Shown: in pieces, positions 1 to 7,515 of the stretch
Position numbering within the stretch: the stretch's first letter is position 1
Layout of the letters: the number at the start of each line of letters is the position of its first letter
IMG/VR virus record: IMGVR_UViG_3300042198_000079
Coordinates: 62,001 to 126,000 of that record
Reading direction: 5' to 3' (one strand)
Length of the DNA: 64,000 nt
From: a virus
The notes under the pieces: model-generated
What the model was told of the DNA's origin: nothing
What the model saw: only the letters and a program-made list of their open reading frames with translations
Databases searched by the model: none
Made by a program: the position numbers and the translations under genes

Positions 1-1
1 A

Positions 2-607
2 AATATAGAATCTCCTAGAAAAACCATGAATTTAGAATGGCAAGACGAATCTGTTATACTTCATGAATTTATGCACTCTATTGGATTTGAACATGAAATG
101 GGCAATCCTTTAGGAAAACCAATACAATGGAACAAAGAAAAAGTTTACGAAGATATGGCAAAACCTCCTAACAATTGGGATAGAGAAAGAGTAGATTCAA
201 ATATATTTATTAGATTAGATCCTGATAATATTTCAGGAACGGATTTTGATAAAGATAGTATTATGTTATATCCAGTTCCTGCTGAATGGACATTGGATGG
301 TTTTTATTCAATGCATAACAAAGAATTATCCGAATTGGATAAGAAAAAACTACAAGAAACATATCCAAAAGAAAACCAATCTTTACCGGTGTATAATTTA
401 TTTACAGGACAAAATGTTATTGTTGCTTCTGATGATCAAACTTCTATGAAAAATATTTTAAGAAGCGTATTTCCTAATAAAATTTATGTTCAAAGATTGT
501 GGACAAGTAATCTCATTAGTTTAGCAAATACGCTAGGTGGATCTTTTGATCAACAAACTCCAAAACATGTTTTATATTCTTTCATATATGACAAATTAGA
601 AATTTAA
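2..607 (+). CDS. Astacin/metzincin-like zinc metallopeptidase, 5'-truncated by window edge
   Basis: The reading frame is open to the left edge of the window, so the N-terminus lies outside; the first internal ATG is at 26. Directly visible is the extended zinc-binding motif HEFMHSIGFEHE, which fits HExxHxxGxxH of metzincins and in particular the astacin (M12A) form. About 60 residues later DSIMLYP fits the methionine-turn. By family knowledge the three histidines bind zinc and the glutamate is the general base. It ends 33 bases before the tail sheath gene on the same strand, so a virion-associated peptidase or a peptidase domain of a larger structural protein is likely. The C-terminal 70 residues match nothing I recognise. 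Confidence 0.7.
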   Translation, partial: NIESPRKTMNLEWQDESVILHEFMHSIGFEHEMGNPLGKPIQWNKEKVYEDMAKPPNNWDRERVDSNIFIRLDPDNISGTDFDKDSIMLYPVPAEWTLDGFYSMHNKELSELDKKKLQETYPKENQSLPVYNLFTGQNVIVASDDQTSMKNILRSVFPNKIYVQRLWTSNLISLANTLGGSFDQQTPKHVLYSFIYDKLEI

Positions 608-631
608 TTTTTTGTCTTTGAAAACATAAGT

Positions 632-639
632 AATAAATA
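632..639 (+). promoter_or_regulatory. T4-type late promoter variant (AATAAATA)
   Basis: AATAAATA differs at one base from the T4 late promoter TATAAATA and ends one base before the sheath ATG. The spacing is unusually short, so transcription from this box would start inside the gene; it may be fortuitous. Confidence 0.25.
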
Positions 640-640
640 T

Positions 641-3600
641 ATGGCTAGTTTGAAATCGCCGGGGATTTGTGTAAAAATAAGTGAGGAAGTTCTTAATATT
701 CGTAATGAACAAGGAACTAAAATTTTAATTAATGGATTTACTCCAAAAGGAGATGCATATAGTCCAAAATATATTAATTCATTAAATGAATTTGAATTGG
801 AATTTGGTCTTCCGTCAGAACCAGTAGAAAGATATTCTTATTTAGCAGTAAGAGAATCTTTAGAAGCAGGTGCTGATGTTTTGTTTACTAGATTACCATA
901 CGGAAGCGGAGCAGGTGTTTTAAACCAAGAAGAATATACTGCATTGGTGTTTCCCGTGATTGGTTTAAGTGCAGGAGAAATTGATGTTTGTAATTGGTTT
1001 TCTAATCTTACTCAAGAAGAATATTTGGAAAAATTTCCTTGGATTTATGATGCAAATGAATTTTTATTAAAGGATTACAAGTTAGGATCTTCTAATTTGT
1101 TGTGTGATTTAAATGCAACTTCAGAACCTTCCGGTGTTCTTGTTATGCACAATTATCCTGTTCCTTCAACTGGTGCATTAAAACAAATTAAATTTAGAGG
1201 AGAACCAATAAGTGGAAGCGGCGACGATTCTGTAGCAGAACCTCTTAAATTCTTTACCATGCGTCAAGTTTCTGCAAATAGCTGGAAAGTTATTAGCGTT
1301 ATTGACCAAACACTCATTCCTTCACTTTCCAGTGATGAAACTTTAAATAGAGATGTTGATGGTAATTATGTGTTTAACATACCCGGAAGTGGTTTACAAA
1401 TGGAAAAAGGTGATATTGTGGCACACTATGCACAATATAGTGTTTTAAAATATTATCCTTCTACTCAAAGTATTAAAGGTAAATCTACAATAGTTCCCGG
1501 ATCTGGTCTTTCTGCTACTTTAGCAGAAAACTTCGTTCTTACTTCTCAAGAACTTCAAACCGTAGGAGAAGAATATCTTCTTAATTTTACGTTTGTTCCC
1601 GAAGTTTCTGGATTAGATTGTTTTACTCTTGTTAATTCTGGATTAAAAATTCCAGAACAATTTAGATATCAAACTTCAGTTCTTCCCGGCGATGCACGAT
1701 TGGAAGATGCTGATTATTATTTGCTTGGTCAACCCAAACAAATAACCTTGAACGAAGAACAATACAAAAACCTCAACGAAGGTAAGTTTAGTTGGGAATG
1801 TGGCGCACTTGCTAATAGTATTCCAGATTTAGATTTGGATAATGGAAGTGTCCGTGGTGGTATTATTGTTGTTGATGAACTTCGTGAAAAGGTTTGCGAT
1901 GATCACACTGGATGGTATATTGGTGTTACAGACAATACTAATTTTAATCCTACTACTGACTTTAAATCATTTACTGGTATATATGGAAGATTCCAAACAA
2001 CTTGTAATGGTGTTAGCGGAAGCTGGACCGAAGTTCCTGAAGAAAGATGGAACTTCAAGACTTGGAACCTTTATGGGGAATTGGCAAGCTTGTCAGAAGC
2101 AGTTGAAAGATATGCACCTTCCCAGTTTGGAACCGAAGTATACAACGATCATTTAAATGTTACATTGTGGAAATTGACTCCAGATTCTTCTGGGAACATG
2201 ATAAAATTAAACGCAGAATTGTGGGAAACTCATTCTGGTAGTTTAAATTCAAATAGAAAGGAAACAAACACTTCTGGTGAAAGTTTTGTTAATTTGTTCT
2301 TGCCGGAAGTTGTAAGAAGAAATAATTCTAGATTGAAAATTTTCGTTAATAAATTCTTGTCTGAAAGAAATTGTTGGAACAATGATCAAACTGGTCTTCC
2401 CAAAAAGAGAGTTAGAATGGTCAATGGTTCTACTTTTGTTTCTCAAGAAGGATTAGATCCACAAGAACAAATGCAAGGTTATGCAGACAATCTTTTTGGA
2501 TTAGCAAGTTGTGGTATAACTTGTGAACAAAGATTCTTAAACGAATGTCATACAAAAGACATAGGAAATCTTCCTATAAAATTACAAATAGCACTGAGAG
2601 GTGTGGAAAACCCGGAAATATATGATATTGATCTTTCTGTTGATGCTGGATTGTCTACTGTTTGGGCAACCAGAAACAGTGTGGAAGCATCTAACTGCGA
2701 TGTTTGTAGAGACGATTCTTACATTTTCGATGACAATGTTTATGTAAATCTTGGATTCTTAAATGATTATGAAGGACTGAATGTTCTTACTCCAGCAAAA
2801 GCCGGATGGGATACTATATACAGAATTTTCAGAACTTTTGCAGAAGATCAAAGAGTTATTAACTGCGGTGTTCCAATTTTCCACATTCAAGATCCTTTAA
2901 GACAAATATTCGTAAATGGAAAATTCCGTACATTTGATAACAAAAAGGTCATTGTTTCTACCTCAGAAACGATGGGTAAAACTTTTGCTAGAACTATATG
3001 GGCACCATTGAAAAATTTATTAGAAGGTGTTAGTAGTCCATATGTTGGTGTTTGGGCAAACTGGTTACAAGCCTATAATGCTTTTGATGACACTGTGTTT
3101 TGGGCACCTAGTTCTCCTTTTGTTGCTGCAATGTTAGCACGAAATGACGAAAATGGACCACAAAGAGTTGGAACTGCTCCTTTTGGATTATCTAATGGCG
3201 AAATTAGAAATGTTATTGGAGGTCAGGCTGGATTAGCAATAAATCCTTATCAAAAAGAAAGAGATAAACTTGCTGAAATATCCGCTAACCCGATTATATA
3301 CATAAGAAACGAAGGAGCTATTTATTCCTTTAACCATAAAACTACTTTGAGATCTGAATATGCATTAAGATCTAGAGTTCCTGTTAGTAGAGTTTTCATC
3401 GAACTTGCAAAACAAGGACAAGAAATCGCATATGGATTCTTGAATCAACCCAATACTATAATTACTAGAACTAATCTTAGAAGTGCTATTGAAACCCGAT
3501 TGAAAATTTATAAAGACAATGGGGTTTTAGAAAAATACAGAATTGTCATGACATCTGGCGACGATGGTCAAGTCGGAGGACTCAAAAAGAGATTGAATGT

Positions 3601-3694
3601 GTTTATCTACTTGACATTCTCTGGATGGGTCGAAGAAATTGTTCTTAACTTTATAGGAACAGACGAAGGAGTTACGGTTGAAACTTTAGAATAA
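641..3694 (+). CDS. 18: Tail sheath protein (T4 gp18-like)
   Basis: Contractile tail sheath subunit of 1017 residues, longer than T4 gp18 (659). The C-terminal third has the conserved sheath domain: WAPLKNLLEGVSSPYVG, FVAAMLARND, PFGLSNGEIRNV, then YIRNEGAIYSFNHKTTLRSE and a terminal GWVEEIVLNF strand. These are typical of the part that interlocks with neighbouring subunits and the tail tube. The extra length lies in the N-terminal and middle regions, which by analogy form surface domains. The ATG at 641 has no Shine-Dalgarno. A strong hairpin terminator follows the stop. Confidence 0.93.
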   Translation: MASLKSPGICVKISEEVLNIRNEQGTKILINGFTPKGDAYSPKYINSLNEFELEFGLPSEPVERYSYLAVRESLEAGADVLFTRLPYGSGAGVLNQEEYTALVFPVIGLSAGEIDVCNWFSNLTQEEYLEKFPWIYDANEFLLKDYKLGSSNLLCDLNATSEPSGVLVMHNYPVPSTGALKQIKFRGEPISGSGDDSVAEPLKFFTMRQVSANSWKVISVIDQTLIPSLSSDETLNRDVDGNYVFNIPGSGLQMEKGDIVAHYAQYSVLKYYPSTQSIKGKSTIVPGSGLSATLAENFVLTSQELQTVGEEYLLNFTFVPEVSGLDCFTLVNSGLKIPEQFRYQTSVLPGDARLEDADYYLLGQPKQITLNEEQYKNLNEGKFSWECGALANSIPDLDLDNGSVRGGIIVVDELREKVCDDHTGWYIGVTDNTNFNPTTDFKSFTGIYGRFQTTCNGVSGSWTEVPEERWNFKTWNLYGELASLSEAVERYAPSQFGTEVYNDHLNVTLWKLTPDSSGNMIKLNAELWETHSGSLNSNRKETNTSGESFVNLFLPEVVRRNNSRLKIFVNKFLSERNCWNNDQTGLPKKRVRMVNGSTFVSQEGLDPQEQMQGYADNLFGLASCGITCEQRFLNECHTKDIGNLPIKLQIALRGVENPEIYDIDLSVDAGLSTVWATRNSVEASNCDVCRDDSYIFDDNVYVNLGFLNDYEGLNVLTPAKAGWDTIYRIFRTFAEDQRVINCGVPIFHIQDPLRQIFVNGKFRTFDNKKVIVSTSETMGKTFARTIWAPLKNLLEGVSSPYVGVWANWLQAYNAFDDTVFWAPSSPFVAAMLARNDENGPQRVGTAPFGLSNGEIRNVIGGQAGLAINPYQKERDKLAEISANPIIYIRNEGAIYSFNHKTTLRSEYALRSRVPVSRVFIELAKQGQEIAYGFLNQPNTIITRTNLRSAIETRLKIYKDNGVLEKYRIVMTSGDDGQVGGLKKRLNVFIYLTFSGWVEEIVLNFIGTDEGVTVETLE

Positions 3695-3736
3695 AAAATA
3701 GGTAAAGACAAATCATAAAACCAAAAAACCGTTATC

Positions 3737-3763
3737 AACCCGCACATAAAGTGCGGGTTTTTT
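3737..3763 (+). terminator. Intrinsic terminator after tail sheath gene
   Basis: A perfect 9-bp stem (AACCCGCAC with GTGCGGGTT) with a 5-base loop runs into a T-run on the plus strand, 43 bases after the sheath stop codon. Confidence 0.88.
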
Positions 3764-3803
3764 GTAGAGAAAAACTAAAAATATGAAAAAGTTAACACAC
3801 AAC

Positions 3804-4046
3804 TTAATTAAATTTTAGCTTGAATCTATCCTCTTTAGGCAGATTGAACATACAATCGTTTTTATCTGCCCTGATTTCTGGGTTACTTTCATTTTTCTTT
3901 CTCAAAAGCGGTAAAATTTCCTCTGTTAGATTTTTAGTAATCGTTTGCAATTGGTAAACAGAATCCATCAAAACTTTTTGACGATGTTCAAATTTTTGGA
4001 TTTTTTCGCTGAGTAGTTCCAATTCTTGAAGTAGTTCTTCGTTCAT
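3804..4046 (-). CDS. Small coiled-coil protein of unknown function
   Basis: 80 residues starting at MNEELLQELELL. An upstream TTG start is possible in frame, but that extension overlaps the -10 box of a consensus promoter, so the ATG is preferred. The first 50 residues form a clear heptad pattern (ELLQELELLSEKIQKFEHRQ), the C-terminus is charged. It is isolated between two plus-strand virion genes and reads in the opposite direction from its own sigma70-like promoter, which suggests early expression. Function not recognised. Confidence 0.55.
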   Translation of the reverse strand: MNEELLQELELLSEKIQKFEHRQKVLMDSVYQLQTITKNLTEEILPLLRKKNESNPEIRADKNDCMFNLPKEDRFKLKFN

Positions 4047-4055
4047 CTTGATGTG

Positions 4056-4083
4056 ATCATACCACAAAAAAACACATTGTCAA
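4056..4083 (-). promoter_or_regulatory. Consensus sigma70-type early promoter
   Basis: On the minus strand TTGACA (4078-4083), 16 bp spacer, TATGAT (4056-4061). Only 9 bases separate the -10 box from the ATG at 4046, so the transcript would begin at or next to the start codon. Confidence 0.8.
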
Positions 4084-4113
4084 CGATTTTTTTTAAAAAA
4101 ATATTTAATGACG

Positions 4114-4121
4114 TATAAATA
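4114..4121 (+). promoter_or_regulatory. T4-type late promoter of the capsid gene
   Basis: Exact TATAAATA, the -10 element recognised by the T4 late sigma gp55, 90 bases upstream of the capsid ATG. This gives a conventional leader, unlike most late genes in the window. Confidence 0.7.
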
Positions 4122-4211
4122 AATTTGTATAGTCGCAAACCAATTTGTGAAAATACGAAATTACGGAAAACATTTTTGTGGTCCGTGAAACCAAAAACCC
4201 AAAATAAAAAT

Positions 4212-5738
4212 ATGTTATTAGACGAAAGTTATCAAGGTTCGGTATCCAAGGCAAAAATGCTCACTGCCAAATGGCGGGAAGTTCTTGACCACGAAGATGC
4301 CGGAAGTCGCAGAATTGAAGATCCATATCTTCGTTATTGTACAGCTCAAATTCTCGAAAACCAAGCAGATTGGTTTAAGAAAAAGGGAATGTTGAGATTT
4401 AATGGTGGTCGTGGAGTTCAAAGATTGAACGAAGCAGGACTTGGAAACAATGATATTTATACCTCTTATGGTAATCCCGGATACAATGTCGGTGCAAATG
4501 GCGGAGATGTTCCTGCCAATAACGACTTTTATGCTCCGGGCGATGCTCGTATCCCGACTACGTTGATCCCGATGTTAAGACGTACGTTCCCTTCGTTGAT
4601 CACGCACGAAATTGCTGGTGTTCAACCTATGGACGGACCCTTAGCACTCATTTGGGCATTACGTTATCGTTATGATGGCGAAAACCTTGCTTGCTTCTCT
4701 CCTGATGGTGGTTGCAGCATGAATGCTCCTGCTGTTAGCAGTGCCCCTTGGAGAGCGCACAGTTATCAAGAAGCGGGTAATCCTGCTTACTTGAATACTG
4801 CTCACACTGGTGTTATTAACAATAGCCTTAGTGGTATTGGTGTTGTTGGTCAATCTACCTCTGGTAGTAATTTCGACAGTCTTCCGTTTGAAATGGGTGT
4901 TGCAGAACAATTGTTAAATTGGGAAAGCAAAACTAATTTCCCGCAAATGAAGTTTACCCTTGAAAAGACTGCTGTTGAAGCAGGTACTAGAAGGCTTGCT
5001 ACCAAGTGGCCTCTTGAAGCTGAACAAGACTTGGGTGCAATGAATCGTTTGGATATTCGTCAGGAAATGACCAATATCATGGCATACGAATTACAAGCGG
5101 AAATTGACCGTGAAATTGTCATTCGTATGAGAAACATTGCTTTGCAAGCTGGTCAAGGTATCGCAAATGGGTATTCCTTGTGGAGTCCTTGTAGTGCTGA
5201 TGGTCGTCACTTTGCAGAACGTGGTGTTGATTTGTATGCTCGTATCGTGCAAATCGCAAACATCATGACTGTCAAGACCAGACGTGGTCCTGCTAACTTC
5301 TTGATTGTTACCCCTACGGTTGCAACCATTCTCCAAACTTTGGATAATTATACTTTGTATAATATCAATCACACTCTTCCTCAAACCCAATCTTTTGGTA
5401 TTACCAAGATTGGTACCTTGGGTGGTGAGTTTACTGTTTACAGAGATGTTCACACCGAAGCTCAGTGGGTTCAAGGTCAAAGACCTAATCGTATTGATTA
5501 TATCCTTCTTGGATACAAGGGACGTGAGTTCTGGGATACTGGATTGGTTTATGCTCCGTATATTCCAATTACTATCCAAGAAACCATTGGACCAAACGAT
5601 GGTGCTGCTAGAATTCTCATGATGACTCGCTATGCGGTAGCGGAATCGATTTGGGGGTCCAGTAACTTCTATCATGTTCTGATTTTGAAGGGTCTTGGTC
5701 AAGCATGTGGAGTTAACGGTCCTGTGTATATGGGCTAA
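4212..5738 (+). CDS. 23: Major capsid protein (T4 gp23-like)
   Basis: 508 residues from the ATG at 4212; an upstream in-frame TTG at 4125 is rejected because it lies just behind the late promoter and codes for unrelated basic residues. RRTFPSLITHEIAGVQPMDG aligns with the conserved T4 gp23 stretch around GVQPM. In T4 the precursor is cut by prohead protease gp21 after a FLTE site near residue 65. Here RLNE/AG at residues 71-76 lies at the equivalent place, so the mature shell protein would start at Ala75. This internal cut site gives a reference for the leader peptides discussed in the findings. A terminator follows at 5773. Confidence 0.93.
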   Translation: MLLDESYQGSVSKAKMLTAKWREVLDHEDAGSRRIEDPYLRYCTAQILENQADWFKKKGMLRFNGGRGVQRLNEAGLGNNDIYTSYGNPGYNVGANGGDVPANNDFYAPGDARIPTTLIPMLRRTFPSLITHEIAGVQPMDGPLALIWALRYRYDGENLACFSPDGGCSMNAPAVSSAPWRAHSYQEAGNPAYLNTAHTGVINNSLSGIGVVGQSTSGSNFDSLPFEMGVAEQLLNWESKTNFPQMKFTLEKTAVEAGTRRLATKWPLEAEQDLGAMNRLDIRQEMTNIMAYELQAEIDREIVIRMRNIALQAGQGIANGYSLWSPCSADGRHFAERGVDLYARIVQIANIMTVKTRRGPANFLIVTPTVATILQTLDNYTLYNINHTLPQTQSFGITKIGTLGGEFTVYRDVHTEAQWVQGQRPNRIDYILLGYKGREFWDTGLVYAPYIPITIQETIGPNDGAARILMMTRYAVAESIWGSSNFYHVLILKGLGQACGVNGPVYMG

Positions 5739-5772
5739 TAACTCCCTGTAAATCAAAGAGTTACAACTAATT

Positions 5773-5808
5773 AACAAACCGTAAGACAAAATCTTACGGT
5801 TTGTTTTT
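5773..5808 (+). terminator. Intrinsic terminator after major capsid gene
   Basis: A 13-bp perfect stem (5773-5785 with 5793-5805, core ACAAACCGTAAG/CTTACGGTTTGT) with a 7-base loop, followed by a T-run. It lies 34 bases after the capsid stop. Confidence 0.9.
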
Positions 5809-5816
5809 GTAATTTA

Positions 5817-5912
5817 ATGGTATGCCGTCTCTGCGAGCATTTGGATTTAGATGGTTCTATGTCAATTGACACAACAACTCTGATACAGTATAATGCCGTA
5901 TTACTATTATGA
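5817..5912 (+). CDS. Possible 31-residue mini-ORF in the capsid-hsp20 gap
   Basis: The stretch 5739-6153 has no long gene. After the capsid terminator it holds this ORF (begins MVCRLCEHLDLDG, with a CxxC pair) whose stop overlaps the ATG of a second mini-ORF as ATGA. The base composition around 5820-5860 is more GC-rich than the surroundings. It may be a decayed gene fragment; coding is unproven. Confidence 0.2.
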   Translation: MVCRLCEHLDLDGSMSIDTTTLIQYNAVLLL

Positions 5913-5986
5913 AAAAAGAAGAAATAGAAACTTGGAAAAAACACTTTCAAAAATTCAATAAAGCGACGTTTATGAAGCATAAATAA
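5909..5986 (+). CDS. Possible 25-residue mini-ORF, basic
   Basis: Starts MKKEEIETWKKHFQKFN and overlaps the previous mini-ORF by four bases (ATGA), the coupling seen for real gene pairs in this genome. The sequence is lysine-rich and helical. No family recognised. The rest of the gap up to 6107 shows nothing but AT-rich sequence. Confidence 0.2.
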   Translation: MKKEEIETWKKHFQKFNKATFMKHK

Positions 5987-6107
5987 CAAAAGTTAAAGGA
6001 TCACATATATGATTCAAAATTAACAGAATATCAAAATATGAAAAAATAATGGATATAAGCGCATTTATGATTGTGGAAAGAAAAAATACATATTTGAAGT
6101 AAAATAA

Positions 6108-6143
6108 AGAAAAGGGGGAGACGTTTTAGTCTCCCCCTTTTCT
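6108..6143. terminator. Bidirectional terminator between converging genes
   Basis: A perfect 15-bp stem with a run of five G/C pairs (6108-6122 with 6129-6143) and a 6-base loop, flanked by A/T tracts on both sides. It sits between plus-strand capsid transcription and the minus-strand hsp20 gene and can end both. Confidence 0.85.
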
Positions 6144-6153
6144 CATCCCTATA

Positions 6154-6591
6154 TTAACTTAATTTATAAGTCTTTATATTTTCTCTTTCTCTTTTTGATC
6201 TGGGAACCAACACTTCTAATACTCCATCAGTATATTTAAATGATATATTGTCAATATCATAATCTTGACCAACAGAAAACGATCTATTATATGTATATTC
6301 TTTTTTCCCGTCTTTTGATACAATTTGTCTTTTGCCGGAAATATATACTTCTCTAGAAACAGAATTAGACTTTAGTTCCATTTCATCTTTAGGAACACCC
6401 GGAAGGTCAATTTGAACAGTTAAACCATCTTCATTAGAAGAAAATCTAACTTGATCTCCAGTTTTATATATTTGTTCCAAGTTATGAAATACTGGAACCC
6501 GATTAAATTCACTGAATAATCGATCCATTTCGATTAACAATGCATTTTGTGGTAATTGTGGTGATTGACGATTTAGTTTATATTTGTCCAT
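6154..6591 (-). CDS. Small heat-shock protein, Hsp20 family
   Basis: 145 residues with an alpha-crystallin domain at about 45-135: GLTVQIDLPGVPKDEMEL, an internal EVYISGKR strand, and the late GVLEVLVP strand that carries the family's L-x-V motif. Small heat-shock proteins hold unfolded proteins; homologues are common in T4-like phages of marine and other hosts, presumably for capsid or tail assembly. It is transcribed alone from a composite early/late promoter with a hairpin leader. Confidence 0.92.
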   Translation of the reverse strand: MDKYKLNRQSPQLPQNALLIEMDRLFSEFNRVPVFHNLEQIYKTGDQVRFSSNEDGLTVQIDLPGVPKDEMELKSNSVSREVYISGKRQIVSKDGKKEYTYNRSFSVGQDYDIDNISFKYTDGVLEVLVPRSKRERENIKTYKLS

Positions 6592-6618
6592 GGTTTTTTG
6601 TAATTAGTTAGTTAAAAT

Positions 6619-6643
6619 GTAGTTTGTTTTAGTTACAAACTAC
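6619..6643 (-). promoter_or_regulatory. Hairpin in the hsp20 mRNA leader
   Basis: A 9-bp stem (GTAGTTTGT with ACAAACTAC, loop of 7) lies at the predicted 5' end of the hsp20 transcript, 28 bases before the ATG. Few genes here have leaders at all. It could stabilise the mRNA or sense temperature; no function can be read directly. Confidence 0.5.
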
Positions 6644-6648
6644 AAAAA

Positions 6649-6679
6649 TATTTATACTACAAACAATCTATCTTGTCAA
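6649..6679 (-). promoter_or_regulatory. Composite early and late promoter of hsp20
   Basis: On the minus strand TTGACA (6674-6679), 17 bp, then TATAAATA (6649-6656), whose first six bases serve as a -10 box and whose eight bases equal the T4 late element. The same site could therefore be used by host sigma70 and by gp55. Confidence 0.75.
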
Positions 6680-6690
6680 GACATGTTTTT

Positions 6691-7443
6691 TTAGTTAAAT
6701 ATGATTTCTACACCGAGTAAATGGGCATCGTGACCGTAAGTATCGCCGGATGCAGTAGCATTTCGGTAGATTTGGAATAATATCGGTGTGTTTGCTGCTG
6801 GTGTTCCTGCAATAGTAACTGCATTTGTTGCTGATGTAATGTGCATATCGTTCAGGGCAAGGAGAGTATCAGTTACCGTTTGTGCGTTACCAAATGAGGT
6901 ATCCAGTGCATCGTGATTTGCGAATGCACGACCTTGAATACTCCAGACGACATCATCATTACCGTCCCCAACTCCACTTGCCGTCCAATAAAATCGGGAA
7001 GTTATGGTAGAATTATTGTAGTTGTTTGGAAGGATGACAACAGCTTGGGCAAATTCGTTTGTAGTTGCATCGAAAAGAAGCTCATCCCAATTTGTGTGGT
7101 TAATAGGAAGTTCACGAGAATTCACTCTACATCCATTGGTTTTACGAGGAACCCATGTGTTTGCATTAATCCAAATGTTTGTTGCACCGAAATGACTACT
7201 TAATGAATTGAAATTTATTAGTAAATTATCTACTTCTACTTCAAGGGCACTTAAACTACCAGAATCGGAAAATTCATCAACTATATCAACAACATCTTCT
7301 ACTCTATAACTTCTTGGTCCTCCGTCAGAACTTTCTCCTGATATTATTTCAGAAGCTGTAACGAGAGGAGGAACTTCATATCTTCCCGGTGATCTCATTC
7401 CAGCTAATGGATCATAATAAGGATCATTTGACTCGTTACTCAT
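6691..7443 (-). CDS. Virion surface/fibre protein with beta-sandwich C-terminal domain
   Basis: 250 residues from ATG 7443; a TTG two codons earlier is less likely. The N-terminal 80 residues are acidic and disordered-looking. Residues about 85-250 match a domain often seen in phage structural proteins: NIWINANTWVPR, a run ending SRFYWTAS, DDVVWSIQGRAFANHD, TLLALNDMHITSATNAV, and the closing GHDAHLLGVEI strand. By its context with fibre genes and its exact late promoter it is probably a receptor-binding or decoration component. Exact place in the virion unknown. Confidence 0.6.
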   Translation of the reverse strand: MSNESNDPYYDPLAGMRSPGRYEVPPLVTASEIISGESSDGGPRSYRVEDVVDIVDEFSDSGSLSALEVEVDNLLINFNSLSSHFGATNIWINANTWVPRKTNGCRVNSRELPINHTNWDELLFDATTNEFAQAVVILPNNYNNSTITSRFYWTASGVGDGNDDVVWSIQGRAFANHDALDTSFGNAQTVTDTLLALNDMHITSATNAVTIAGTPAANTPILFQIYRNATASGDTYGHDAHLLGVEIIFN

Positions 7444-7449
7444 ATACAA

Positions 7450-7457
7450 TATTTATA
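7450..7457 (-). promoter_or_regulatory. T4-type late promoter
   Basis: Exact TATAAATA on the minus strand, six bases before the ATG at 7443. Confidence 0.7.
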
Positions 7458-7500
7458 CATATATTTTATATTTTAAAACCAATTATCGATAAATAACAAA

Positions 7501-7508
7501 GATAAATA
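7501..7508 (+). promoter_or_regulatory. T4-type late promoter variant (GATAAATA)
   Basis: GATAAATA, one base off consensus, seven bases before the ATG of the collar-domain gene at 7516. Confidence 0.4.
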
Positions 7509-7515
7509 AATTTAA

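Noticed and set aside
4125-4211. 29-residue N-terminal extension of the capsid protein from a TTG
   Set aside because: It begins directly after the late promoter and has no similarity to capsid N-termini; the ATG at 4212 gives the expected length.
5091-5789. 232-codon ORF on the minus strand opposite the capsid gene
   Set aside because: It lies entirely within and antisense to a clearly assigned capsid gene and has no motif or promoter; it is a shadow of the codon pattern on the other strand.
5817-5900. tRNA-like GGTTC sequence in the capsid-hsp20 gap
   Set aside because: No cloverleaf could be drawn around it.
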